Assembly (NCBI RefSeq): GCF_026341035.1
Contig: NZ_JAPEOQ010000001.1
Location: 5,084,001 to 5,148,000 of the forward strand
From: Streptomyces sp. NBC_01016
GTDB taxonomy: Bacteria; Actinomycetota; Actinomycetes; Streptomycetales; Streptomycetaceae
Length of the DNA: 64,000 bases
Direction of reading: 5' to 3'
Shown here: piece by piece, positions 54,289 through 62,332 of the stretch
How the letters are laid out: every line of letters begins with the position of its first letter
Position numbering within the stretch: the stretch's first letter is position 1
Translations under genes and position numbers: made by a program
The notes under the pieces: model-generated
Told to the model about the DNA's origin: nothing
What the model saw: only the letters and a program-made list of their open reading frames with translations
Databases searched by the model: none

Positions 54289-54336
54289 CACTCGGCACGA
54301 GTGTCCGGAACGACATGGCCCGTACAATTCCGGACA
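54289..54336. promoter_or_regulatory. Two palindromes in the reductase/AraC divergent region
   Basis: CACTCG-GCA-CGAGTG (54289-54303, perfect 6-bp arms) and TGTCCGGAA-N17-TTCCGGACA (54302-54310 and 54328-54336, perfect 9-bp arms). The second ends on the first base of the AraC ATG and spans its -10 hexamer TACAAT (54323-54328). Confidence 0.65.
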
Positions 54337-55292
54337 TGACTACGGTTGCTGTGGCCGTCACCGACGGAATGCTGCACTTCGAGATGGCGCTGGCCTGCGA
54401 GGTGTTCGGCGCCAACCCGGTCGTCCCGACCGACGCCTGGTACGACCTCGCGGTCTGCGGGCCGGGTCCTGTGCGGGCCGGGCGGTTCCGGCTGGAGCCA
54501 AACCACGGTTTCGATCAACTCGCGTGCGCCGACACCGTGATCGTCCCCGGCTGGGCCGACATCGACGTGGATCCGCCGGCCGAGCTGGTCGACGCGGTAC
54601 GCGCGGCCCATGAGGCGGGCGCGCGGGTGGCCTCCCTGTGTACGGGGGCTTTCGTGCTGGCCGCGGCCGGCCTGCTCGACGGCAAGCGGGCCACCACGCA
54701 CTGGGCCCACACCCAGGTGCTGGCCGAGCGTCATCCTCGGGTGGAGGTCGACCCGGACGTCCTCTACGTGGACAACGGCCGCGTGCTCACGTCCGCGGGC
54801 AAGGCCGCCGCCATGGACTTGTGCCTGCACCTCGTCCGCCTCGACCACGGCTCGTCGGTCGCCAACACCCTCGCCAGGCGCCTGGTGGTGCCGCCCCATC
54901 GGGACGGCGGCCAGGCCCAGTTCGTCACCACGCCTGTCCCGGCCCCCGACAGCCACCCACTCGCCGGGCTCTTCCCGTGGGTGATGCGGCGCCTGGACCA
55001 ACCGCTCACCGTGGACGACCTGGCGCGCCAGGCCGGGATGAGCTCCCGCCACCTGGGGCGCCACTTCAGGGCGGTCACCGGCGCCACCCCGCTGCAGTGG
55101 CTGCTCGTCCAACGGATCCGGCACGCACAGGAGTTGCTGGAAACCACGGACGACACGGTCGACACCATCGCGGCCGCCACCGGCATGGGTACGGCCACGA
55201 CACTGCGCCGCAACTTCAACCGGACGGTGGGGGTGCCCCCGGACGCCTACCGCCGCACCTTCCGGTCACGGTCGTCTCCCCTCTCACCGTGA
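54336..55292 (+). CDS. GlxA-type DJ-1/AraC transcriptional regulator
   Basis: 318 residues: an N-terminal DJ-1/PfpI domain (about 5-175; nucleophile-elbow-like ASLCTGAFVLAAAGLLDG) and a C-terminal AraC double HTH (about 215-312; DLARQAGMSSRHLGRHFRAV, RRNFNRTVGVPPDAYRR). The -10 hexamer TACAAT ends 7 nt before the ATG: leaderless. It probably controls the divergent reductase gene and itself. Confidence 0.87.
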   Translation: MTTVAVAVTDGMLHFEMALACEVFGANPVVPTDAWYDLAVCGPGPVRAGRFRLEPNHGFDQLACADTVIVPGWADIDVDPPAELVDAVRAAHEAGARVASLCTGAFVLAAAGLLDGKRATTHWAHTQVLAERHPRVEVDPDVLYVDNGRVLTSAGKAAAMDLCLHLVRLDHGSSVANTLARRLVVPPHRDGGQAQFVTTPVPAPDSHPLAGLFPWVMRRLDQPLTVDDLARQAGMSSRHLGRHFRAVTGATPLQWLLVQRIRHAQELLETTDDTVDTIAAATGMGTATTLRRNFNRTVGVPPDAYRRTFRSRSSPLSP

Positions 55293-55380
55293 CGGCGTCG
55301 CCGTCCGAGGCCGGTCCGACCACTGCCACGTACGCGCCGACGACTCCGCGCTCCATGGGGGGGTGTCCCTATGACTCTGG

Positions 55381-56583
55381 TCAAGGGGCGATCGGGGTTG
55401 GTGGTTGGTAGTAGGTGCCGTCGCGGAGCATCGCGAAGAGGACGTCGGCTCGGCGGCGGGCGAGGCAGAGGAGGGCTTGGGTGTGGTGCTTGCCCTCCTT
55501 GATCTTCTTGTCGTAATAGGTCCGCGATGCAGGGTCGGCCAGAGCTGCGAAAGCGGAGAGGAAGAAGGCGCGTTTGAGCTGCTTGTTTCCTCTGCGTGAG
55601 GGATGTTCGCCGCGGATCGAGGACCCGGAGCTGCGGGTCGCGGGGGCGAGGCCGGCGTAGGCCGCGAGGTGGGCGGCACTGGGAAAGCTGGTGCCGTCAC
55701 CGACGTCGATGAGGATGCGGGCGCCGGTCCTGATGCCTATGCCGGGCATGGACATCAGGACCTCGGAAAGAGGGTGTGCCTCCAGGAGTTGTTCGATCCG
55801 GTGGGCCAGGAGTTTGCGCTGGTCGAGCACGGCCTGGAGCGAGTTGGCCAAGCTCGGGACGATCAGCGTGGCCGCGTTGGTGCCCGGAACGACGACGGTC
55901 TGTTCGTCGAGCGCGGCGAAGATGTCCTCGACCAGTCGCTCGGCCATCCGCGGTGCCTTCGGCCGGATCAAGGTGATCAGCTGGCGGCGTCCGGCCTTAC
56001 GGATCTGGGCTGGGGATCCGAACTGATCCAATAGCCTGAGCACCGCGGGATGCTGGATGCGTGGGCCGATCACCCGCTCGAGGTGTGGGTGGATCTGGGT
56101 GAACAGGCCGCGGAGCCGGTTGGCCAGGCGGTTTGCCTCGGCGGCGAGGTCGTCGTCGAACCCGACGATCATCTGGAGTTCGGCGATCGTGTTGTCGTCG
56201 AGGTCGACCGAGCGCAGCGTGTGCGGCATGGCCCGGGCGGCGTCGGCGATGATGAACGCGTCTTTCGCGTCGGTCTTGGCCTCGCCGGGATAGAGGTCGG
56301 CGATCCGCCGCATGGTCAGGCCGGGCAGGTAGGCGACGTGGCAGCCCAGGTCGCGGGCGACGGCCAGTGGCAGGGCTCCGATGGAGGCCACCTGGTCGAC
56401 GATGACGAGGACGGTTCCGTGCTTGGCCTGCAGTTTGGTGAAGACCTCGCGGAGTTTGGGCTCGCTGTTGGGCAGCCGTCGGTCGAAGGTCTTCTTGCCG
56501 GTCGGGGTGAGTGCGGTGGCGTGGTGTTCGCCCTTGCCGACGTCCAGTCCGAGGTAGACGTCGATGCTGCTGGTATCGATCAC
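55381..56583 (-). CDS. IS110-family transposase (DEDD recombinase)
   Basis: 400 residues. N-terminal RuvC-like DEDD domain with Asp in YLGLDVGKGEHH, VIVDQVAS and the KTDAKDAFIIAD pair; C-terminal Transposase_20 domain with MPGIGIRTGARILIDVGD, FPSAAHLAAYAGLAPATRSSG and RRGNKQLKRAFFLSAFAAL, including the catalytic Ser region. Complete and without frameshift, so possibly active. The GTG at 56583 is the start. Members act with a bridge RNA encoded outside the gene. Confidence 0.92.
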   Translation of the reverse strand: MIDTSSIDVYLGLDVGKGEHHATALTPTGKKTFDRRLPNSEPKLREVFTKLQAKHGTVLVIVDQVASIGALPLAVARDLGCHVAYLPGLTMRRIADLYPGEAKTDAKDAFIIADAARAMPHTLRSVDLDDNTIAELQMIVGFDDDLAAEANRLANRLRGLFTQIHPHLERVIGPRIQHPAVLRLLDQFGSPAQIRKAGRRQLITLIRPKAPRMAERLVEDIFAALDEQTVVVPGTNAATLIVPSLANSLQAVLDQRKLLAHRIEQLLEAHPLSEVLMSMPGIGIRTGARILIDVGDGTSFPSAAHLAAYAGLAPATRSSGSSIRGEHPSRRGNKQLKRAFFLSAFAALADPASRTYYDKKIKEGKHHTQALLCLARRRADVLFAMLRDGTYYQPPTPIAP

Positions 56584-56817
56584 GTCATGGTTCCTTCGGT
56601 GCTGTTCACCCGGCCTCGCCACGGCACTGATCGCCACATCCACATTACGAAGAGCCTCCCGACCTGCGAAAAGGCCGGTGGTCATGCCCCTAATTAGTGG
56701 TCTGTCAGTGCCTCCGGAGCCGGTGACACCACCCCCCAGGCCATGATCTCGACAAGGGGAGGTAGTCATGCCAACTCCGAAGGCCGGTAACCCCGTTGCG
56801 GGGCTACGAAGAAGGTA
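56584..56817 (-). ncRNA. Non-coding end of the IS110 element, candidate bridge RNA
   Basis: About 235 bp upstream of the transposase start without a convincing frame. It contains the perfect hairpin CCCCG-TTG-CGGGG near its outer end and an AT-rich CTAATTAG segment. In IS110 elements this end encodes the bridge RNA that selects donor and target. Assignment is by position, not by a modelled structure. Confidence 0.5.
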
Positions 56818-56820
56818 ATG

Positions 56821-57226
56821 GGGGGCGGACGTCTCCAGCGGGTGCGCCCGGTCGGCCGGTTCGTCGGGAGGGTCGGCCCGCCCCTTCACACCGTCACCGC
56901 CCCGTCCGACGCCGAACCCACGATCGCCGCGTACGCCCGCAAGGCAAGAGCCGGGACGCCTCGCTGGTTGAGAACGAGGACCGACTCGGGAGCGCGGAAG
57001 GGCCTCGGCCGAAGGGATGGGCTGCGCTTCGGCGCGCGGAACCGGCGGCCGAAGGAGAAGAGATGAGGCTGTCACGGTGCTCGGAGGGACGCGACAACGC
57101 GCCCACCATGCACGACGACGCCGGGGGCGACGAGGCTCTGCGTGCGGGACGAGACTGGGCGTGCGCTCAGATCCGGCTGCTCGCTGAGGTTGATGGTGCG
57201 GACGTCTAGGTTTGTACCTAACGGAG
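56821..57226. pseudogene. Decayed sequence right of the IS110 element
   Basis: No recognisable intact gene. On the plus strand a fragment HTVTAPSDAEPTIAAYA (about 56889-56941) resembles LTVTASPSEAGPTTATYA on the left side of the element (about 55279-55334), suggesting remnants of related genes on both flanks. The stretch after about 57000 shows no family similarity. Confidence 0.35.
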
Positions 57227-57261
57227 GTTGCTGGAGGCGGATAGGGGCTAGGTAACCGCCG
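57208..57261 (+). repeat. Right copy of the direct repeat with inverted inner end
   Basis: 57227-57261 repeats the 3' end of the oxidoreductase gene (encodes LLEADRG and stop in place of LLEVYRG and stop) at 30 of 35 bases. Just inside, 57208-57224 is an imperfect inverted copy of 52888-52904. Together they bracket 52891-57207. Confidence 0.75.
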
Positions 57262-57323
57262 CGGTGGGGGTCAGGCACGCGTCGGCCCGGCCCGGCCCGG
57301 CCCGACCCGTCCCGGCCTCAGCC

Positions 57324-58172
57324 TCACGGACCGGTGTCGGCGTCGCCGGGGCGCGTCGTCCGCCGGTCGTCCTCGTCAAGTCGACGCGAGATCGCCCGGG
57401 CCGTCGCCCGCACCGCAGGCCCAAAGCCCGCCTCCGCGAAGCCGGTGCTGGGGGCCACCACCGACAACGCCGCCACCACCTCGTCCCCCTGCCGCACCGG
57501 CGCGGCCACGGTGGTCACCGGCCACGGGCGGCTCTGACGGCCGAACGCGTGGTCGCCGCGCCGGACCTCCGCCAGCATGCGCCGCAGGTCGGCCGGGGTG
57601 CAGATGTCGTCGTGGCCCTCGCCGCCGGGGGCGTAGGTCGCGATGGCGTGGTCCTGGACGGGCGGCGGGGCGAACGCCAGCAGGACCAGTCCTGCGCCGG
57701 TGGACGCGAGCGGAAGGCGGCCTCCCACGCGGTAGCGCACGGGGCTGGCGTCGAGCGCCGAGAGCCGCTCGACGAGCACGGCCTCCTCGCCCTCGCGCAC
57801 GGCGAGCAGCACGTGCTGCCGCGTGACGTGGAAGAGGTCCTCCATGAACGGCATGGCCACGGACCGCAGCCCGTGCCCGCGCGGCGCCAGGGATGCGGTC
57901 TCCAGCAGCCGCAGCCCCACGACGTAGCGGCCGTCGTCGAGACGTTCCAGCGCACCCGCGTGCACCAGTGACCGGGCGAGCCGCAGCGCGCTGCTGCGGG
58001 GGATATCGCTGCGCTGCGCGAGCTCGGCGAGCGTCTGCGCACGATGATCGCTGTCGAACGTGCCGAGCACGGCGAAGGCCCGGTCGATGACCGGTTGCCC
58101 CTCGGCGGGCTTCCCTCCGCGTCGCGGCCGGGAGTCGCCGCCACCAGAACTCGGCGTTTCATTCATTGGCAT
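57324..58172 (-). CDS. IclR-family transcriptional regulator
   Basis: 282 residues: winged HTH (about 25-90; TLAELAQRSDIPRSSALRLA) and an IclR effector domain (about 100-275; GLRSVAMPFMEDL, HVLLAVREGEEAVLVERL, STGAGLVLLAF). ATG choices at 58184, 58172 and 58166; 58172 has a GGAA at fair distance. A palindrome overlaps this start region, so autorepression is likely. Divergent from the amidohydrolase genes, which it probably regulates. Confidence 0.87.
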   Translation of the reverse strand: MPMNETPSSGGGDSRPRRGGKPAEGQPVIDRAFAVLGTFDSDHRAQTLAELAQRSDIPRSSALRLARSLVHAGALERLDDGRYVVGLRLLETASLAPRGHGLRSVAMPFMEDLFHVTRQHVLLAVREGEEAVLVERLSALDASPVRYRVGGRLPLASTGAGLVLLAFAPPPVQDHAIATYAPGGEGHDDICTPADLRRMLAEVRRGDHAFGRQSRPWPVTTVAAPVRQGDEVVAALSVVAPSTGFAEAGFGPAVRATARAISRRLDEDDRRTTRPGDADTGP

Positions 58173-58179
58173 CACCAAT
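58165..58179. promoter_or_regulatory. Putative IclR operator at its own start
   Basis: Perfect palindrome ATTGG-N5-CCAAT, covering the proposed IclR start codon and lying 64 bp before the divergent amidohydrolase ATG. Confidence 0.55.
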
Positions 58180-58242
58180 TCCATTCTACGGCGGCGTTCC
58201 TACGCTGGTTCAGGTACGGACCTGCAATCCAGGGAGCCCCGC

Positions 58243-59199
58243 ATGACCCCGACCCCGACCGGCCTCATCGACGTCCACGCCCACTTCGTCACCGACAGCT
58301 ACGTCGCCGCGGCCCGGTCCGCCGGCGTCGAGCACCCCGACGGGATGCCGGGCTGGCCCTCGTGGAGCGTCGAGCAGCACCTCGACCTGATGGACCGCTC
58401 GGGCATCGAGAAGTCCTACCTGTCGATCTCCTCGCCGGGCGTGCACTTCGGGGACGACGGCGCGGCCCGTTCGCTGGCGCGTGAGGTCAACGAGTTCGGC
58501 GCCCGTGTGCGGGCCGAACGGCCGCAGCGGTTCGGCCACTTCGCCTCCCTGCCGCTGCCCGACGTCGAGGGCTCGCTGGCCGAAGTCGCCCACGCCCTCG
58601 ACGTGCTCCGTGCGGACGGGGTCGCCGTGGAGACCAACCATCACGGCGTCTACCTCGGCGATCCGCGCTTCGAACCGCTGTGGGAGGACCTCGACCGCCG
58701 CGGCGCCCTCGTCTTCGTCCACCCCACGTCACCGCCCAACGTCGATGATGTCTCCCTGGGGCGGCCGCGGCCGATGCTGGAGTTCCTCTTCGACACCGCC
58801 CGCACCGCCGGCGACCTGCTTCTGCGCGGCGTACTCCCCCGCTTTCCGCGGATTCGGTGGGTGCTGACCCATGGCGGGGGAGCGCTGCCGCTGTTCGCCG
58901 ACCGGATCGACTTGTTCAGCACCGTGTTCGGTGGCAGCAACAAGGACGCGCCCAGCGCCCTGGAGCAGCTCGGCCGCCTCTGGTACGACATGGCCGGCAC
59001 ACCCTTCCCGCGCCAAATCCCGGCCCTGGACGCCGCGTTCGGCACCGAGCGCCTCCTGTACGGCAGTGACTACTGCTGGACACCTGCCGAGGGGGCCCTC
59101 GCCCAGGTGGCCTCCGTCGACTCGGCGGCGCAGCCGTCCGCCACCGAGACCTGGCGGGACCTCACGACGCGCAACGCGCGTCGCCTCTTCGCCGAATGA
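58243..59199 (+). CDS. Amidohydrolase/decarboxylase of the ACMSD (amidohydrolase 2) family
   Basis: 318 residues. Metal ligands in IDVHAHFVTD, HPTSPPNVDD, WVLTHGGGALP and the Asp of LLYGSDYCW follow the ACMSD pattern. Family members are nonhydrolytic decarboxylases of aromatic acids or hydrolases of ring-cleavage products. GGGAG lies 7 nt before the ATG. First of two plus-strand catabolic genes divergent from IclR. Confidence 0.87.
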   Translation: MTPTPTGLIDVHAHFVTDSYVAAARSAGVEHPDGMPGWPSWSVEQHLDLMDRSGIEKSYLSISSPGVHFGDDGAARSLAREVNEFGARVRAERPQRFGHFASLPLPDVEGSLAEVAHALDVLRADGVAVETNHHGVYLGDPRFEPLWEDLDRRGALVFVHPTSPPNVDDVSLGRPRPMLEFLFDTARTAGDLLLRGVLPRFPRIRWVLTHGGGALPLFADRIDLFSTVFGGSNKDAPSALEQLGRLWYDMAGTPFPRQIPALDAAFGTERLLYGSDYCWTPAEGALAQVASVDSAAQPSATETWRDLTTRNARRLFAE

Positions 59200-59220
59200 C
59201 GGCCGCCCAGGCCCGAACGC

Positions 59221-59316
59221 CGCGATGACACGAAGACGACATCCCGCGATGGCGCCAAGACGACATCCCGCGATGACACCAAGACCACATCTCGCGATGA
59301 CATCAAGACGACATCA
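59221..59316 (+). repeat. Four 24-bp tandem repeats between the amidohydrolase genes
   Basis: Units at 59221-59244, 59245-59268, 59269-59292 and 59293-59316, each starting CGCGATG and ending GACATC(C/T/A) or CACATCT. The unit length is a multiple of three. The array ends directly before AGGAGAG, the ribosome site of the next gene. Confidence 0.9.
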
Positions 59317-59325
59317 AGGAGAGAC

Positions 59326-60771
59326 ATGAGCAGGTACGTCGAGCCGTCCTCGGTCAACGGGCGCGTGGTGGTGCGCGACGTCACCGTGGTCGACCCGCTG
59401 GACGGGCGCCGCACCCCCGGCCAGGACGTGGTGGTCGAAGGCGGCCGGATCACGTCGGTGACCGCGACCGGTGCGCCCACCTCGGATGCGCACGTGGTGG
59501 AGGGGCGGGGCCGGTTCGTCGTCCCGGGGTACATGGACATGCACCTGCACGCCCTGAACACCCCGAAGGACGTCGACGGCACGTACGCGTTGATGCTCGC
59601 CAACGGTGTCGTCGGCTTCCGCCAGATGTCGGGAAACCGGGCGCTGTTGAAGTCCCGGAGCGCGGGCACGTTGCCGCAGCCGACCGGCGCGCCCGCGCTC
59701 AAGGCGACGGCCGGTGACCTGCTGACCCCGCTGAACGCGAGCACCACCGACGGTGCGGTGCAGGCCGTACGTGAACAGCACCGGGACGGCGCCGACTTCG
59801 TCAAGGCGGGCATGACGACCCGGGAGACCTTCCTGGCGGCTCTGAAGGAGGCGAACCGTCTCGGTATCCGTCTCGGCGGCCACCTGCCCGCCGACCTCGA
59901 TCCTCGTGAGGCGGCCCACGGCGGTGTGTGGTCGATCGAGCACCTCGGCCCCGGTGTCACCGTGTTCGCCGCGGCGTCCTCGAAGGAGGGTGAGGTGCGG
60001 GCCACCAACGCCACCCGCAAGCTCCCGCCGATTCCCAAGGTCAAGATCCCGGGCGCCGACAAGCTGGCGATGAAGCTGATCAAGGGCATGGTCACCAACC
60101 CCGCGACCGCCACGTCCGAGACGGAGGCGCACGCGTACGACCTCGCCGACGGCACGTACGACCAGCAGAAGGCGGAGGAACTGGCGGCCCTCTTCGTCGA
60201 ACACACCACGTGGCAGTGTCCGACCCTGATCCGGGTCCACACCCAGCAGTTCGGCGACTCACCGGAACACACCCAGGACCCGAGGCGCCGCTACATGGCC
60301 CCCGAGGGACTGCGTACCTGGGACAAGTCGTCGAAGAAGTTCTCCCAGCTCCCCGACGTCACCCGCGACGCGCTGCACAACCACTGGGCGGCCCAGCTGA
60401 GGATGACCAAGACCTTCGCCGACGCCGGAGTGCCGATGGTCGCCGGTACGGATGCGTGCGGGGCGGCGGGAATCATCCCGGGCTTCGCCCTCCACGACGA
60501 GTTCGACCACCTCACCGAGGCCGGGCTCGACCCGCTGACCATCCTGCGGATGACAACGACCGAAGCGGCCCGATTCCTGGGCGAGGAAGGCGAGTTCGGT
60601 CAGGTCGCCGCAGGTATGCCCGCCGACCTGGTGCTCCTCGACGAGGACCCGCTGGAGGACCACGCCGCTCTCCGAAGGATCGCGGGAGTGATGCGGGACG
60701 GCTCCTGGTGGTCCCGCGCCGAACTGGACGCCGTCCTGGAGCGTGTCGCGGCCAAGCCGGGCGCCCACTGA
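59326..60771 (+). CDS. Metal-dependent amidohydrolase (imidazolonepropionase/prolidase-like)
   Basis: 481 residues with a TIM barrel of the amidohydrolase superfamily. Metal ligands: His73 and His75 (MDMHLHALN), the likely carbamylated Lys160 (DFVKAGMTT), His186 (GGHLP), His206 (SIEHLGPG) and an Asp in AGTDACG (about 383). Resembles Xaa-Pro or organophosphate-type dipeptidases and imidazolonepropionase-like enzymes; substrate unknown. GGAG 5-8 nt before the ATG. Confidence 0.87.
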   Translation: MSRYVEPSSVNGRVVVRDVTVVDPLDGRRTPGQDVVVEGGRITSVTATGAPTSDAHVVEGRGRFVVPGYMDMHLHALNTPKDVDGTYALMLANGVVGFRQMSGNRALLKSRSAGTLPQPTGAPALKATAGDLLTPLNASTTDGAVQAVREQHRDGADFVKAGMTTRETFLAALKEANRLGIRLGGHLPADLDPREAAHGGVWSIEHLGPGVTVFAAASSKEGEVRATNATRKLPPIPKVKIPGADKLAMKLIKGMVTNPATATSETEAHAYDLADGTYDQQKAEELAALFVEHTTWQCPTLIRVHTQQFGDSPEHTQDPRRRYMAPEGLRTWDKSSKKFSQLPDVTRDALHNHWAAQLRMTKTFADAGVPMVAGTDACGAAGIIPGFALHDEFDHLTEAGLDPLTILRMTTTEAARFLGEEGEFGQVAAGMPADLVLLDEDPLEDHAALRRIAGVMRDGSWWSRAELDAVLERVAAKPGAH

Positions 60772-60892
60772 TCGCGGGCGCTGCTGGAGGCGGCGTCGGC
60801 ACACCGGTCGGGGGGCGGGTCATTTCCCGTCGTCCGTACCGGAGTTGTGATGGTGGACCAAGCGTTATGGTCGGCGGGCCCCCGAGCCGGGG

Positions 60893-62332
60893 TCAGTGTG
60901 CGGTCTGCAGGCGTGTGTACTGGTGGCGCCAGGGGTTTGCTTCTTCCAGTTGGGCGCTGAGCGTGATGAGTGTGGCCTCGTCCGCGGGCCGTCCTGCCAG
61001 TGAGACGCCGACCGGGGTCCCGGTGTGGGGTGTCCAGTACAGGGGGAGGCTGACGGCCGGCTGGCCTGTCATGTTGTACGGGCTGGTGAACGCGCTGAAA
61101 GCGCTCTGGCGATGGAGGTTCACCAACGGGTCGCCCGACTCGTCGAAGTGCTCGAGCGGCTGTGGCAGTGTTGCCAGGGTCGGTGTCAGTACGGCGTCAT
61201 AGTCCTGCGTCGCGCGTACCGCCGCGCGTGACGCCCGGTGCATTGCGGTCAGTGCGGCCGCGAACTCTTCGCCGCTCACTCCGCGTCCGTATTCCCGCCA
61301 AGCCCGCGTCACCGGCCGCAGCAGCGCCTCTTGTTCGGTGTCGAGGACATGGCCGAGGGACTGCACACCCCATGCCGTCACGAAGTGGTCGCTGATCTCG
61401 GGGCCGAAGGGTGTGGGGATGTCCTCCACGGTGTGCCCGAGGCGTTCCAGGAGGTGAGAGGCGTGTTCCCAGGCGGCCAGGCACTGCGGGTCCACGGTGA
61501 TGCCCTGCGCGGCAGGTGTCGCGTACCGGCCGATGCGCAGTCTGCGCGGGGGACGGTCCGCGTGGCCGAGGAACGATTCGCCGGACGGCAGCGGGGGTGC
61601 CCAGTGGGGGTCACCGGGTTCGGGCCCTGCCAGGATGTCGAGCAGTGCGGCCGCGTCGCGTACCGAGCGGGCCAGGGGCCCTTGCACGGACAGACCGGTC
61701 GCCTCGGCGCCGGCCGGCCCGGAACTGACGCGGCCACGTGAGGGCTTGATACCGAACAGTCCGCACACGCTCGCCGGGATACGGATCGAGCCGCCGCCAT
61801 CGCTGGCGTGGGCGACGGGTACCAGCCCGAGTGCCACCGCGACGGCCGCGCCCCCGCTCGACCCGCCGGCCGACAGGGCCGGGTCCCACGGGTTGCGGGC
61901 CGGGCCCACGACGTCGTTGTCGGTGTAGCAACAGCAGCCGAATTCCGGGGTGTTGGTCTTGCCGAGGCTGATCGTGCCGGCGTTCCGCAGGCGAGTCACG
62001 CTGTGCGCGTCGAGGGTCGGTACCCGTGACGCGAAGGCCTTCGAGCCGAACGTGGTGGTCACACCTGCGGTGTCCACCAGGTCCTTGACGGCTGTCGGAA
62101 CCCCGAACAGGGCAGAGGTGCCCCGCTGCGCGGCCGGCGTGGCGTCGGCGTGCGCCGCGGCGTCCAGCGCCGCCTCGTTCGTGCGGGTGATGAATGCGCC
62201 GAACCGCTTGTCGTGGGCGTCGGCGCGCCCGATGTGATGACGTACCAGATCCACGGCGGATACCTGGCCTGCGCGGACGGCGGCCGCCTGTTCCAGTGCG
62301 GTCAGCGCGTGCAGCTCGGTGGGGGCGCTCAT
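60893..62332 (-). CDS. Amidase-signature-family amidase
   Basis: 479 residues. The Lys-cisSer-Ser triad is present: Lys83 (VPTAVKDLVDT), Ser158/Ser159 in SAGGSSGGAAV and nucleophile Ser182 in SDGGGSIRIPAS. An unusual CCCY run follows at 133-136. Hydrolyses an amide to acid plus ammonia. ATG 62332 overlaps the transporter stop (ATGA), so the two are coupled. A CCCCG-AGC-CGGGG hairpin (60880-60892) sits directly behind the stop. Confidence 0.9.
   Translation of the reverse strand: MSAPTELHALTALEQAAAVRAGQVSAVDLVRHHIGRADAHDKRFGAFITRTNEAALDAAAHADATPAAQRGTSALFGVPTAVKDLVDTAGVTTTFGSKAFASRVPTLDAHSVTRLRNAGTISLGKTNTPEFGCCCYTDNDVVGPARNPWDPALSAGGSSGGAAVAVALGLVPVAHASDGGGSIRIPASVCGLFGIKPSRGRVSSGPAGAEATGLSVQGPLARSVRDAAALLDILAGPEPGDPHWAPPLPSGESFLGHADRPPRRLRIGRYATPAAQGITVDPQCLAAWEHASHLLERLGHTVEDIPTPFGPEISDHFVTAWGVQSLGHVLDTEQEALLRPVTRAWREYGRGVSGEEFAAALTAMHRASRAAVRATQDYDAVLTPTLATLPQPLEHFDESGDPLVNLHRQSAFSAFTSPYNMTGQPAVSLPLYWTPHTGTPVGVSLAGRPADEATLITLSAQLEEANPWRHQYTRLQTAH

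Larger units (their letters stand above)
55363..56820 (-). mobile_element. IS110-family insertion sequence
   Basis: One full-length transposase gene (55381-56583) with about 235 bp of non-coding sequence on its 5' side. No terminal inverted repeats are apparent, as expected for IS110. Both borders carry ATGGGGGG (55355-55362 and 56818-56825), so the outer limits are estimates. Confidence 0.75.

Noticed and set aside
59221..59316. CRISPR-like array
   Set aside because: Units are contiguous 24-bp repeats without spacers, and no cas genes are nearby.
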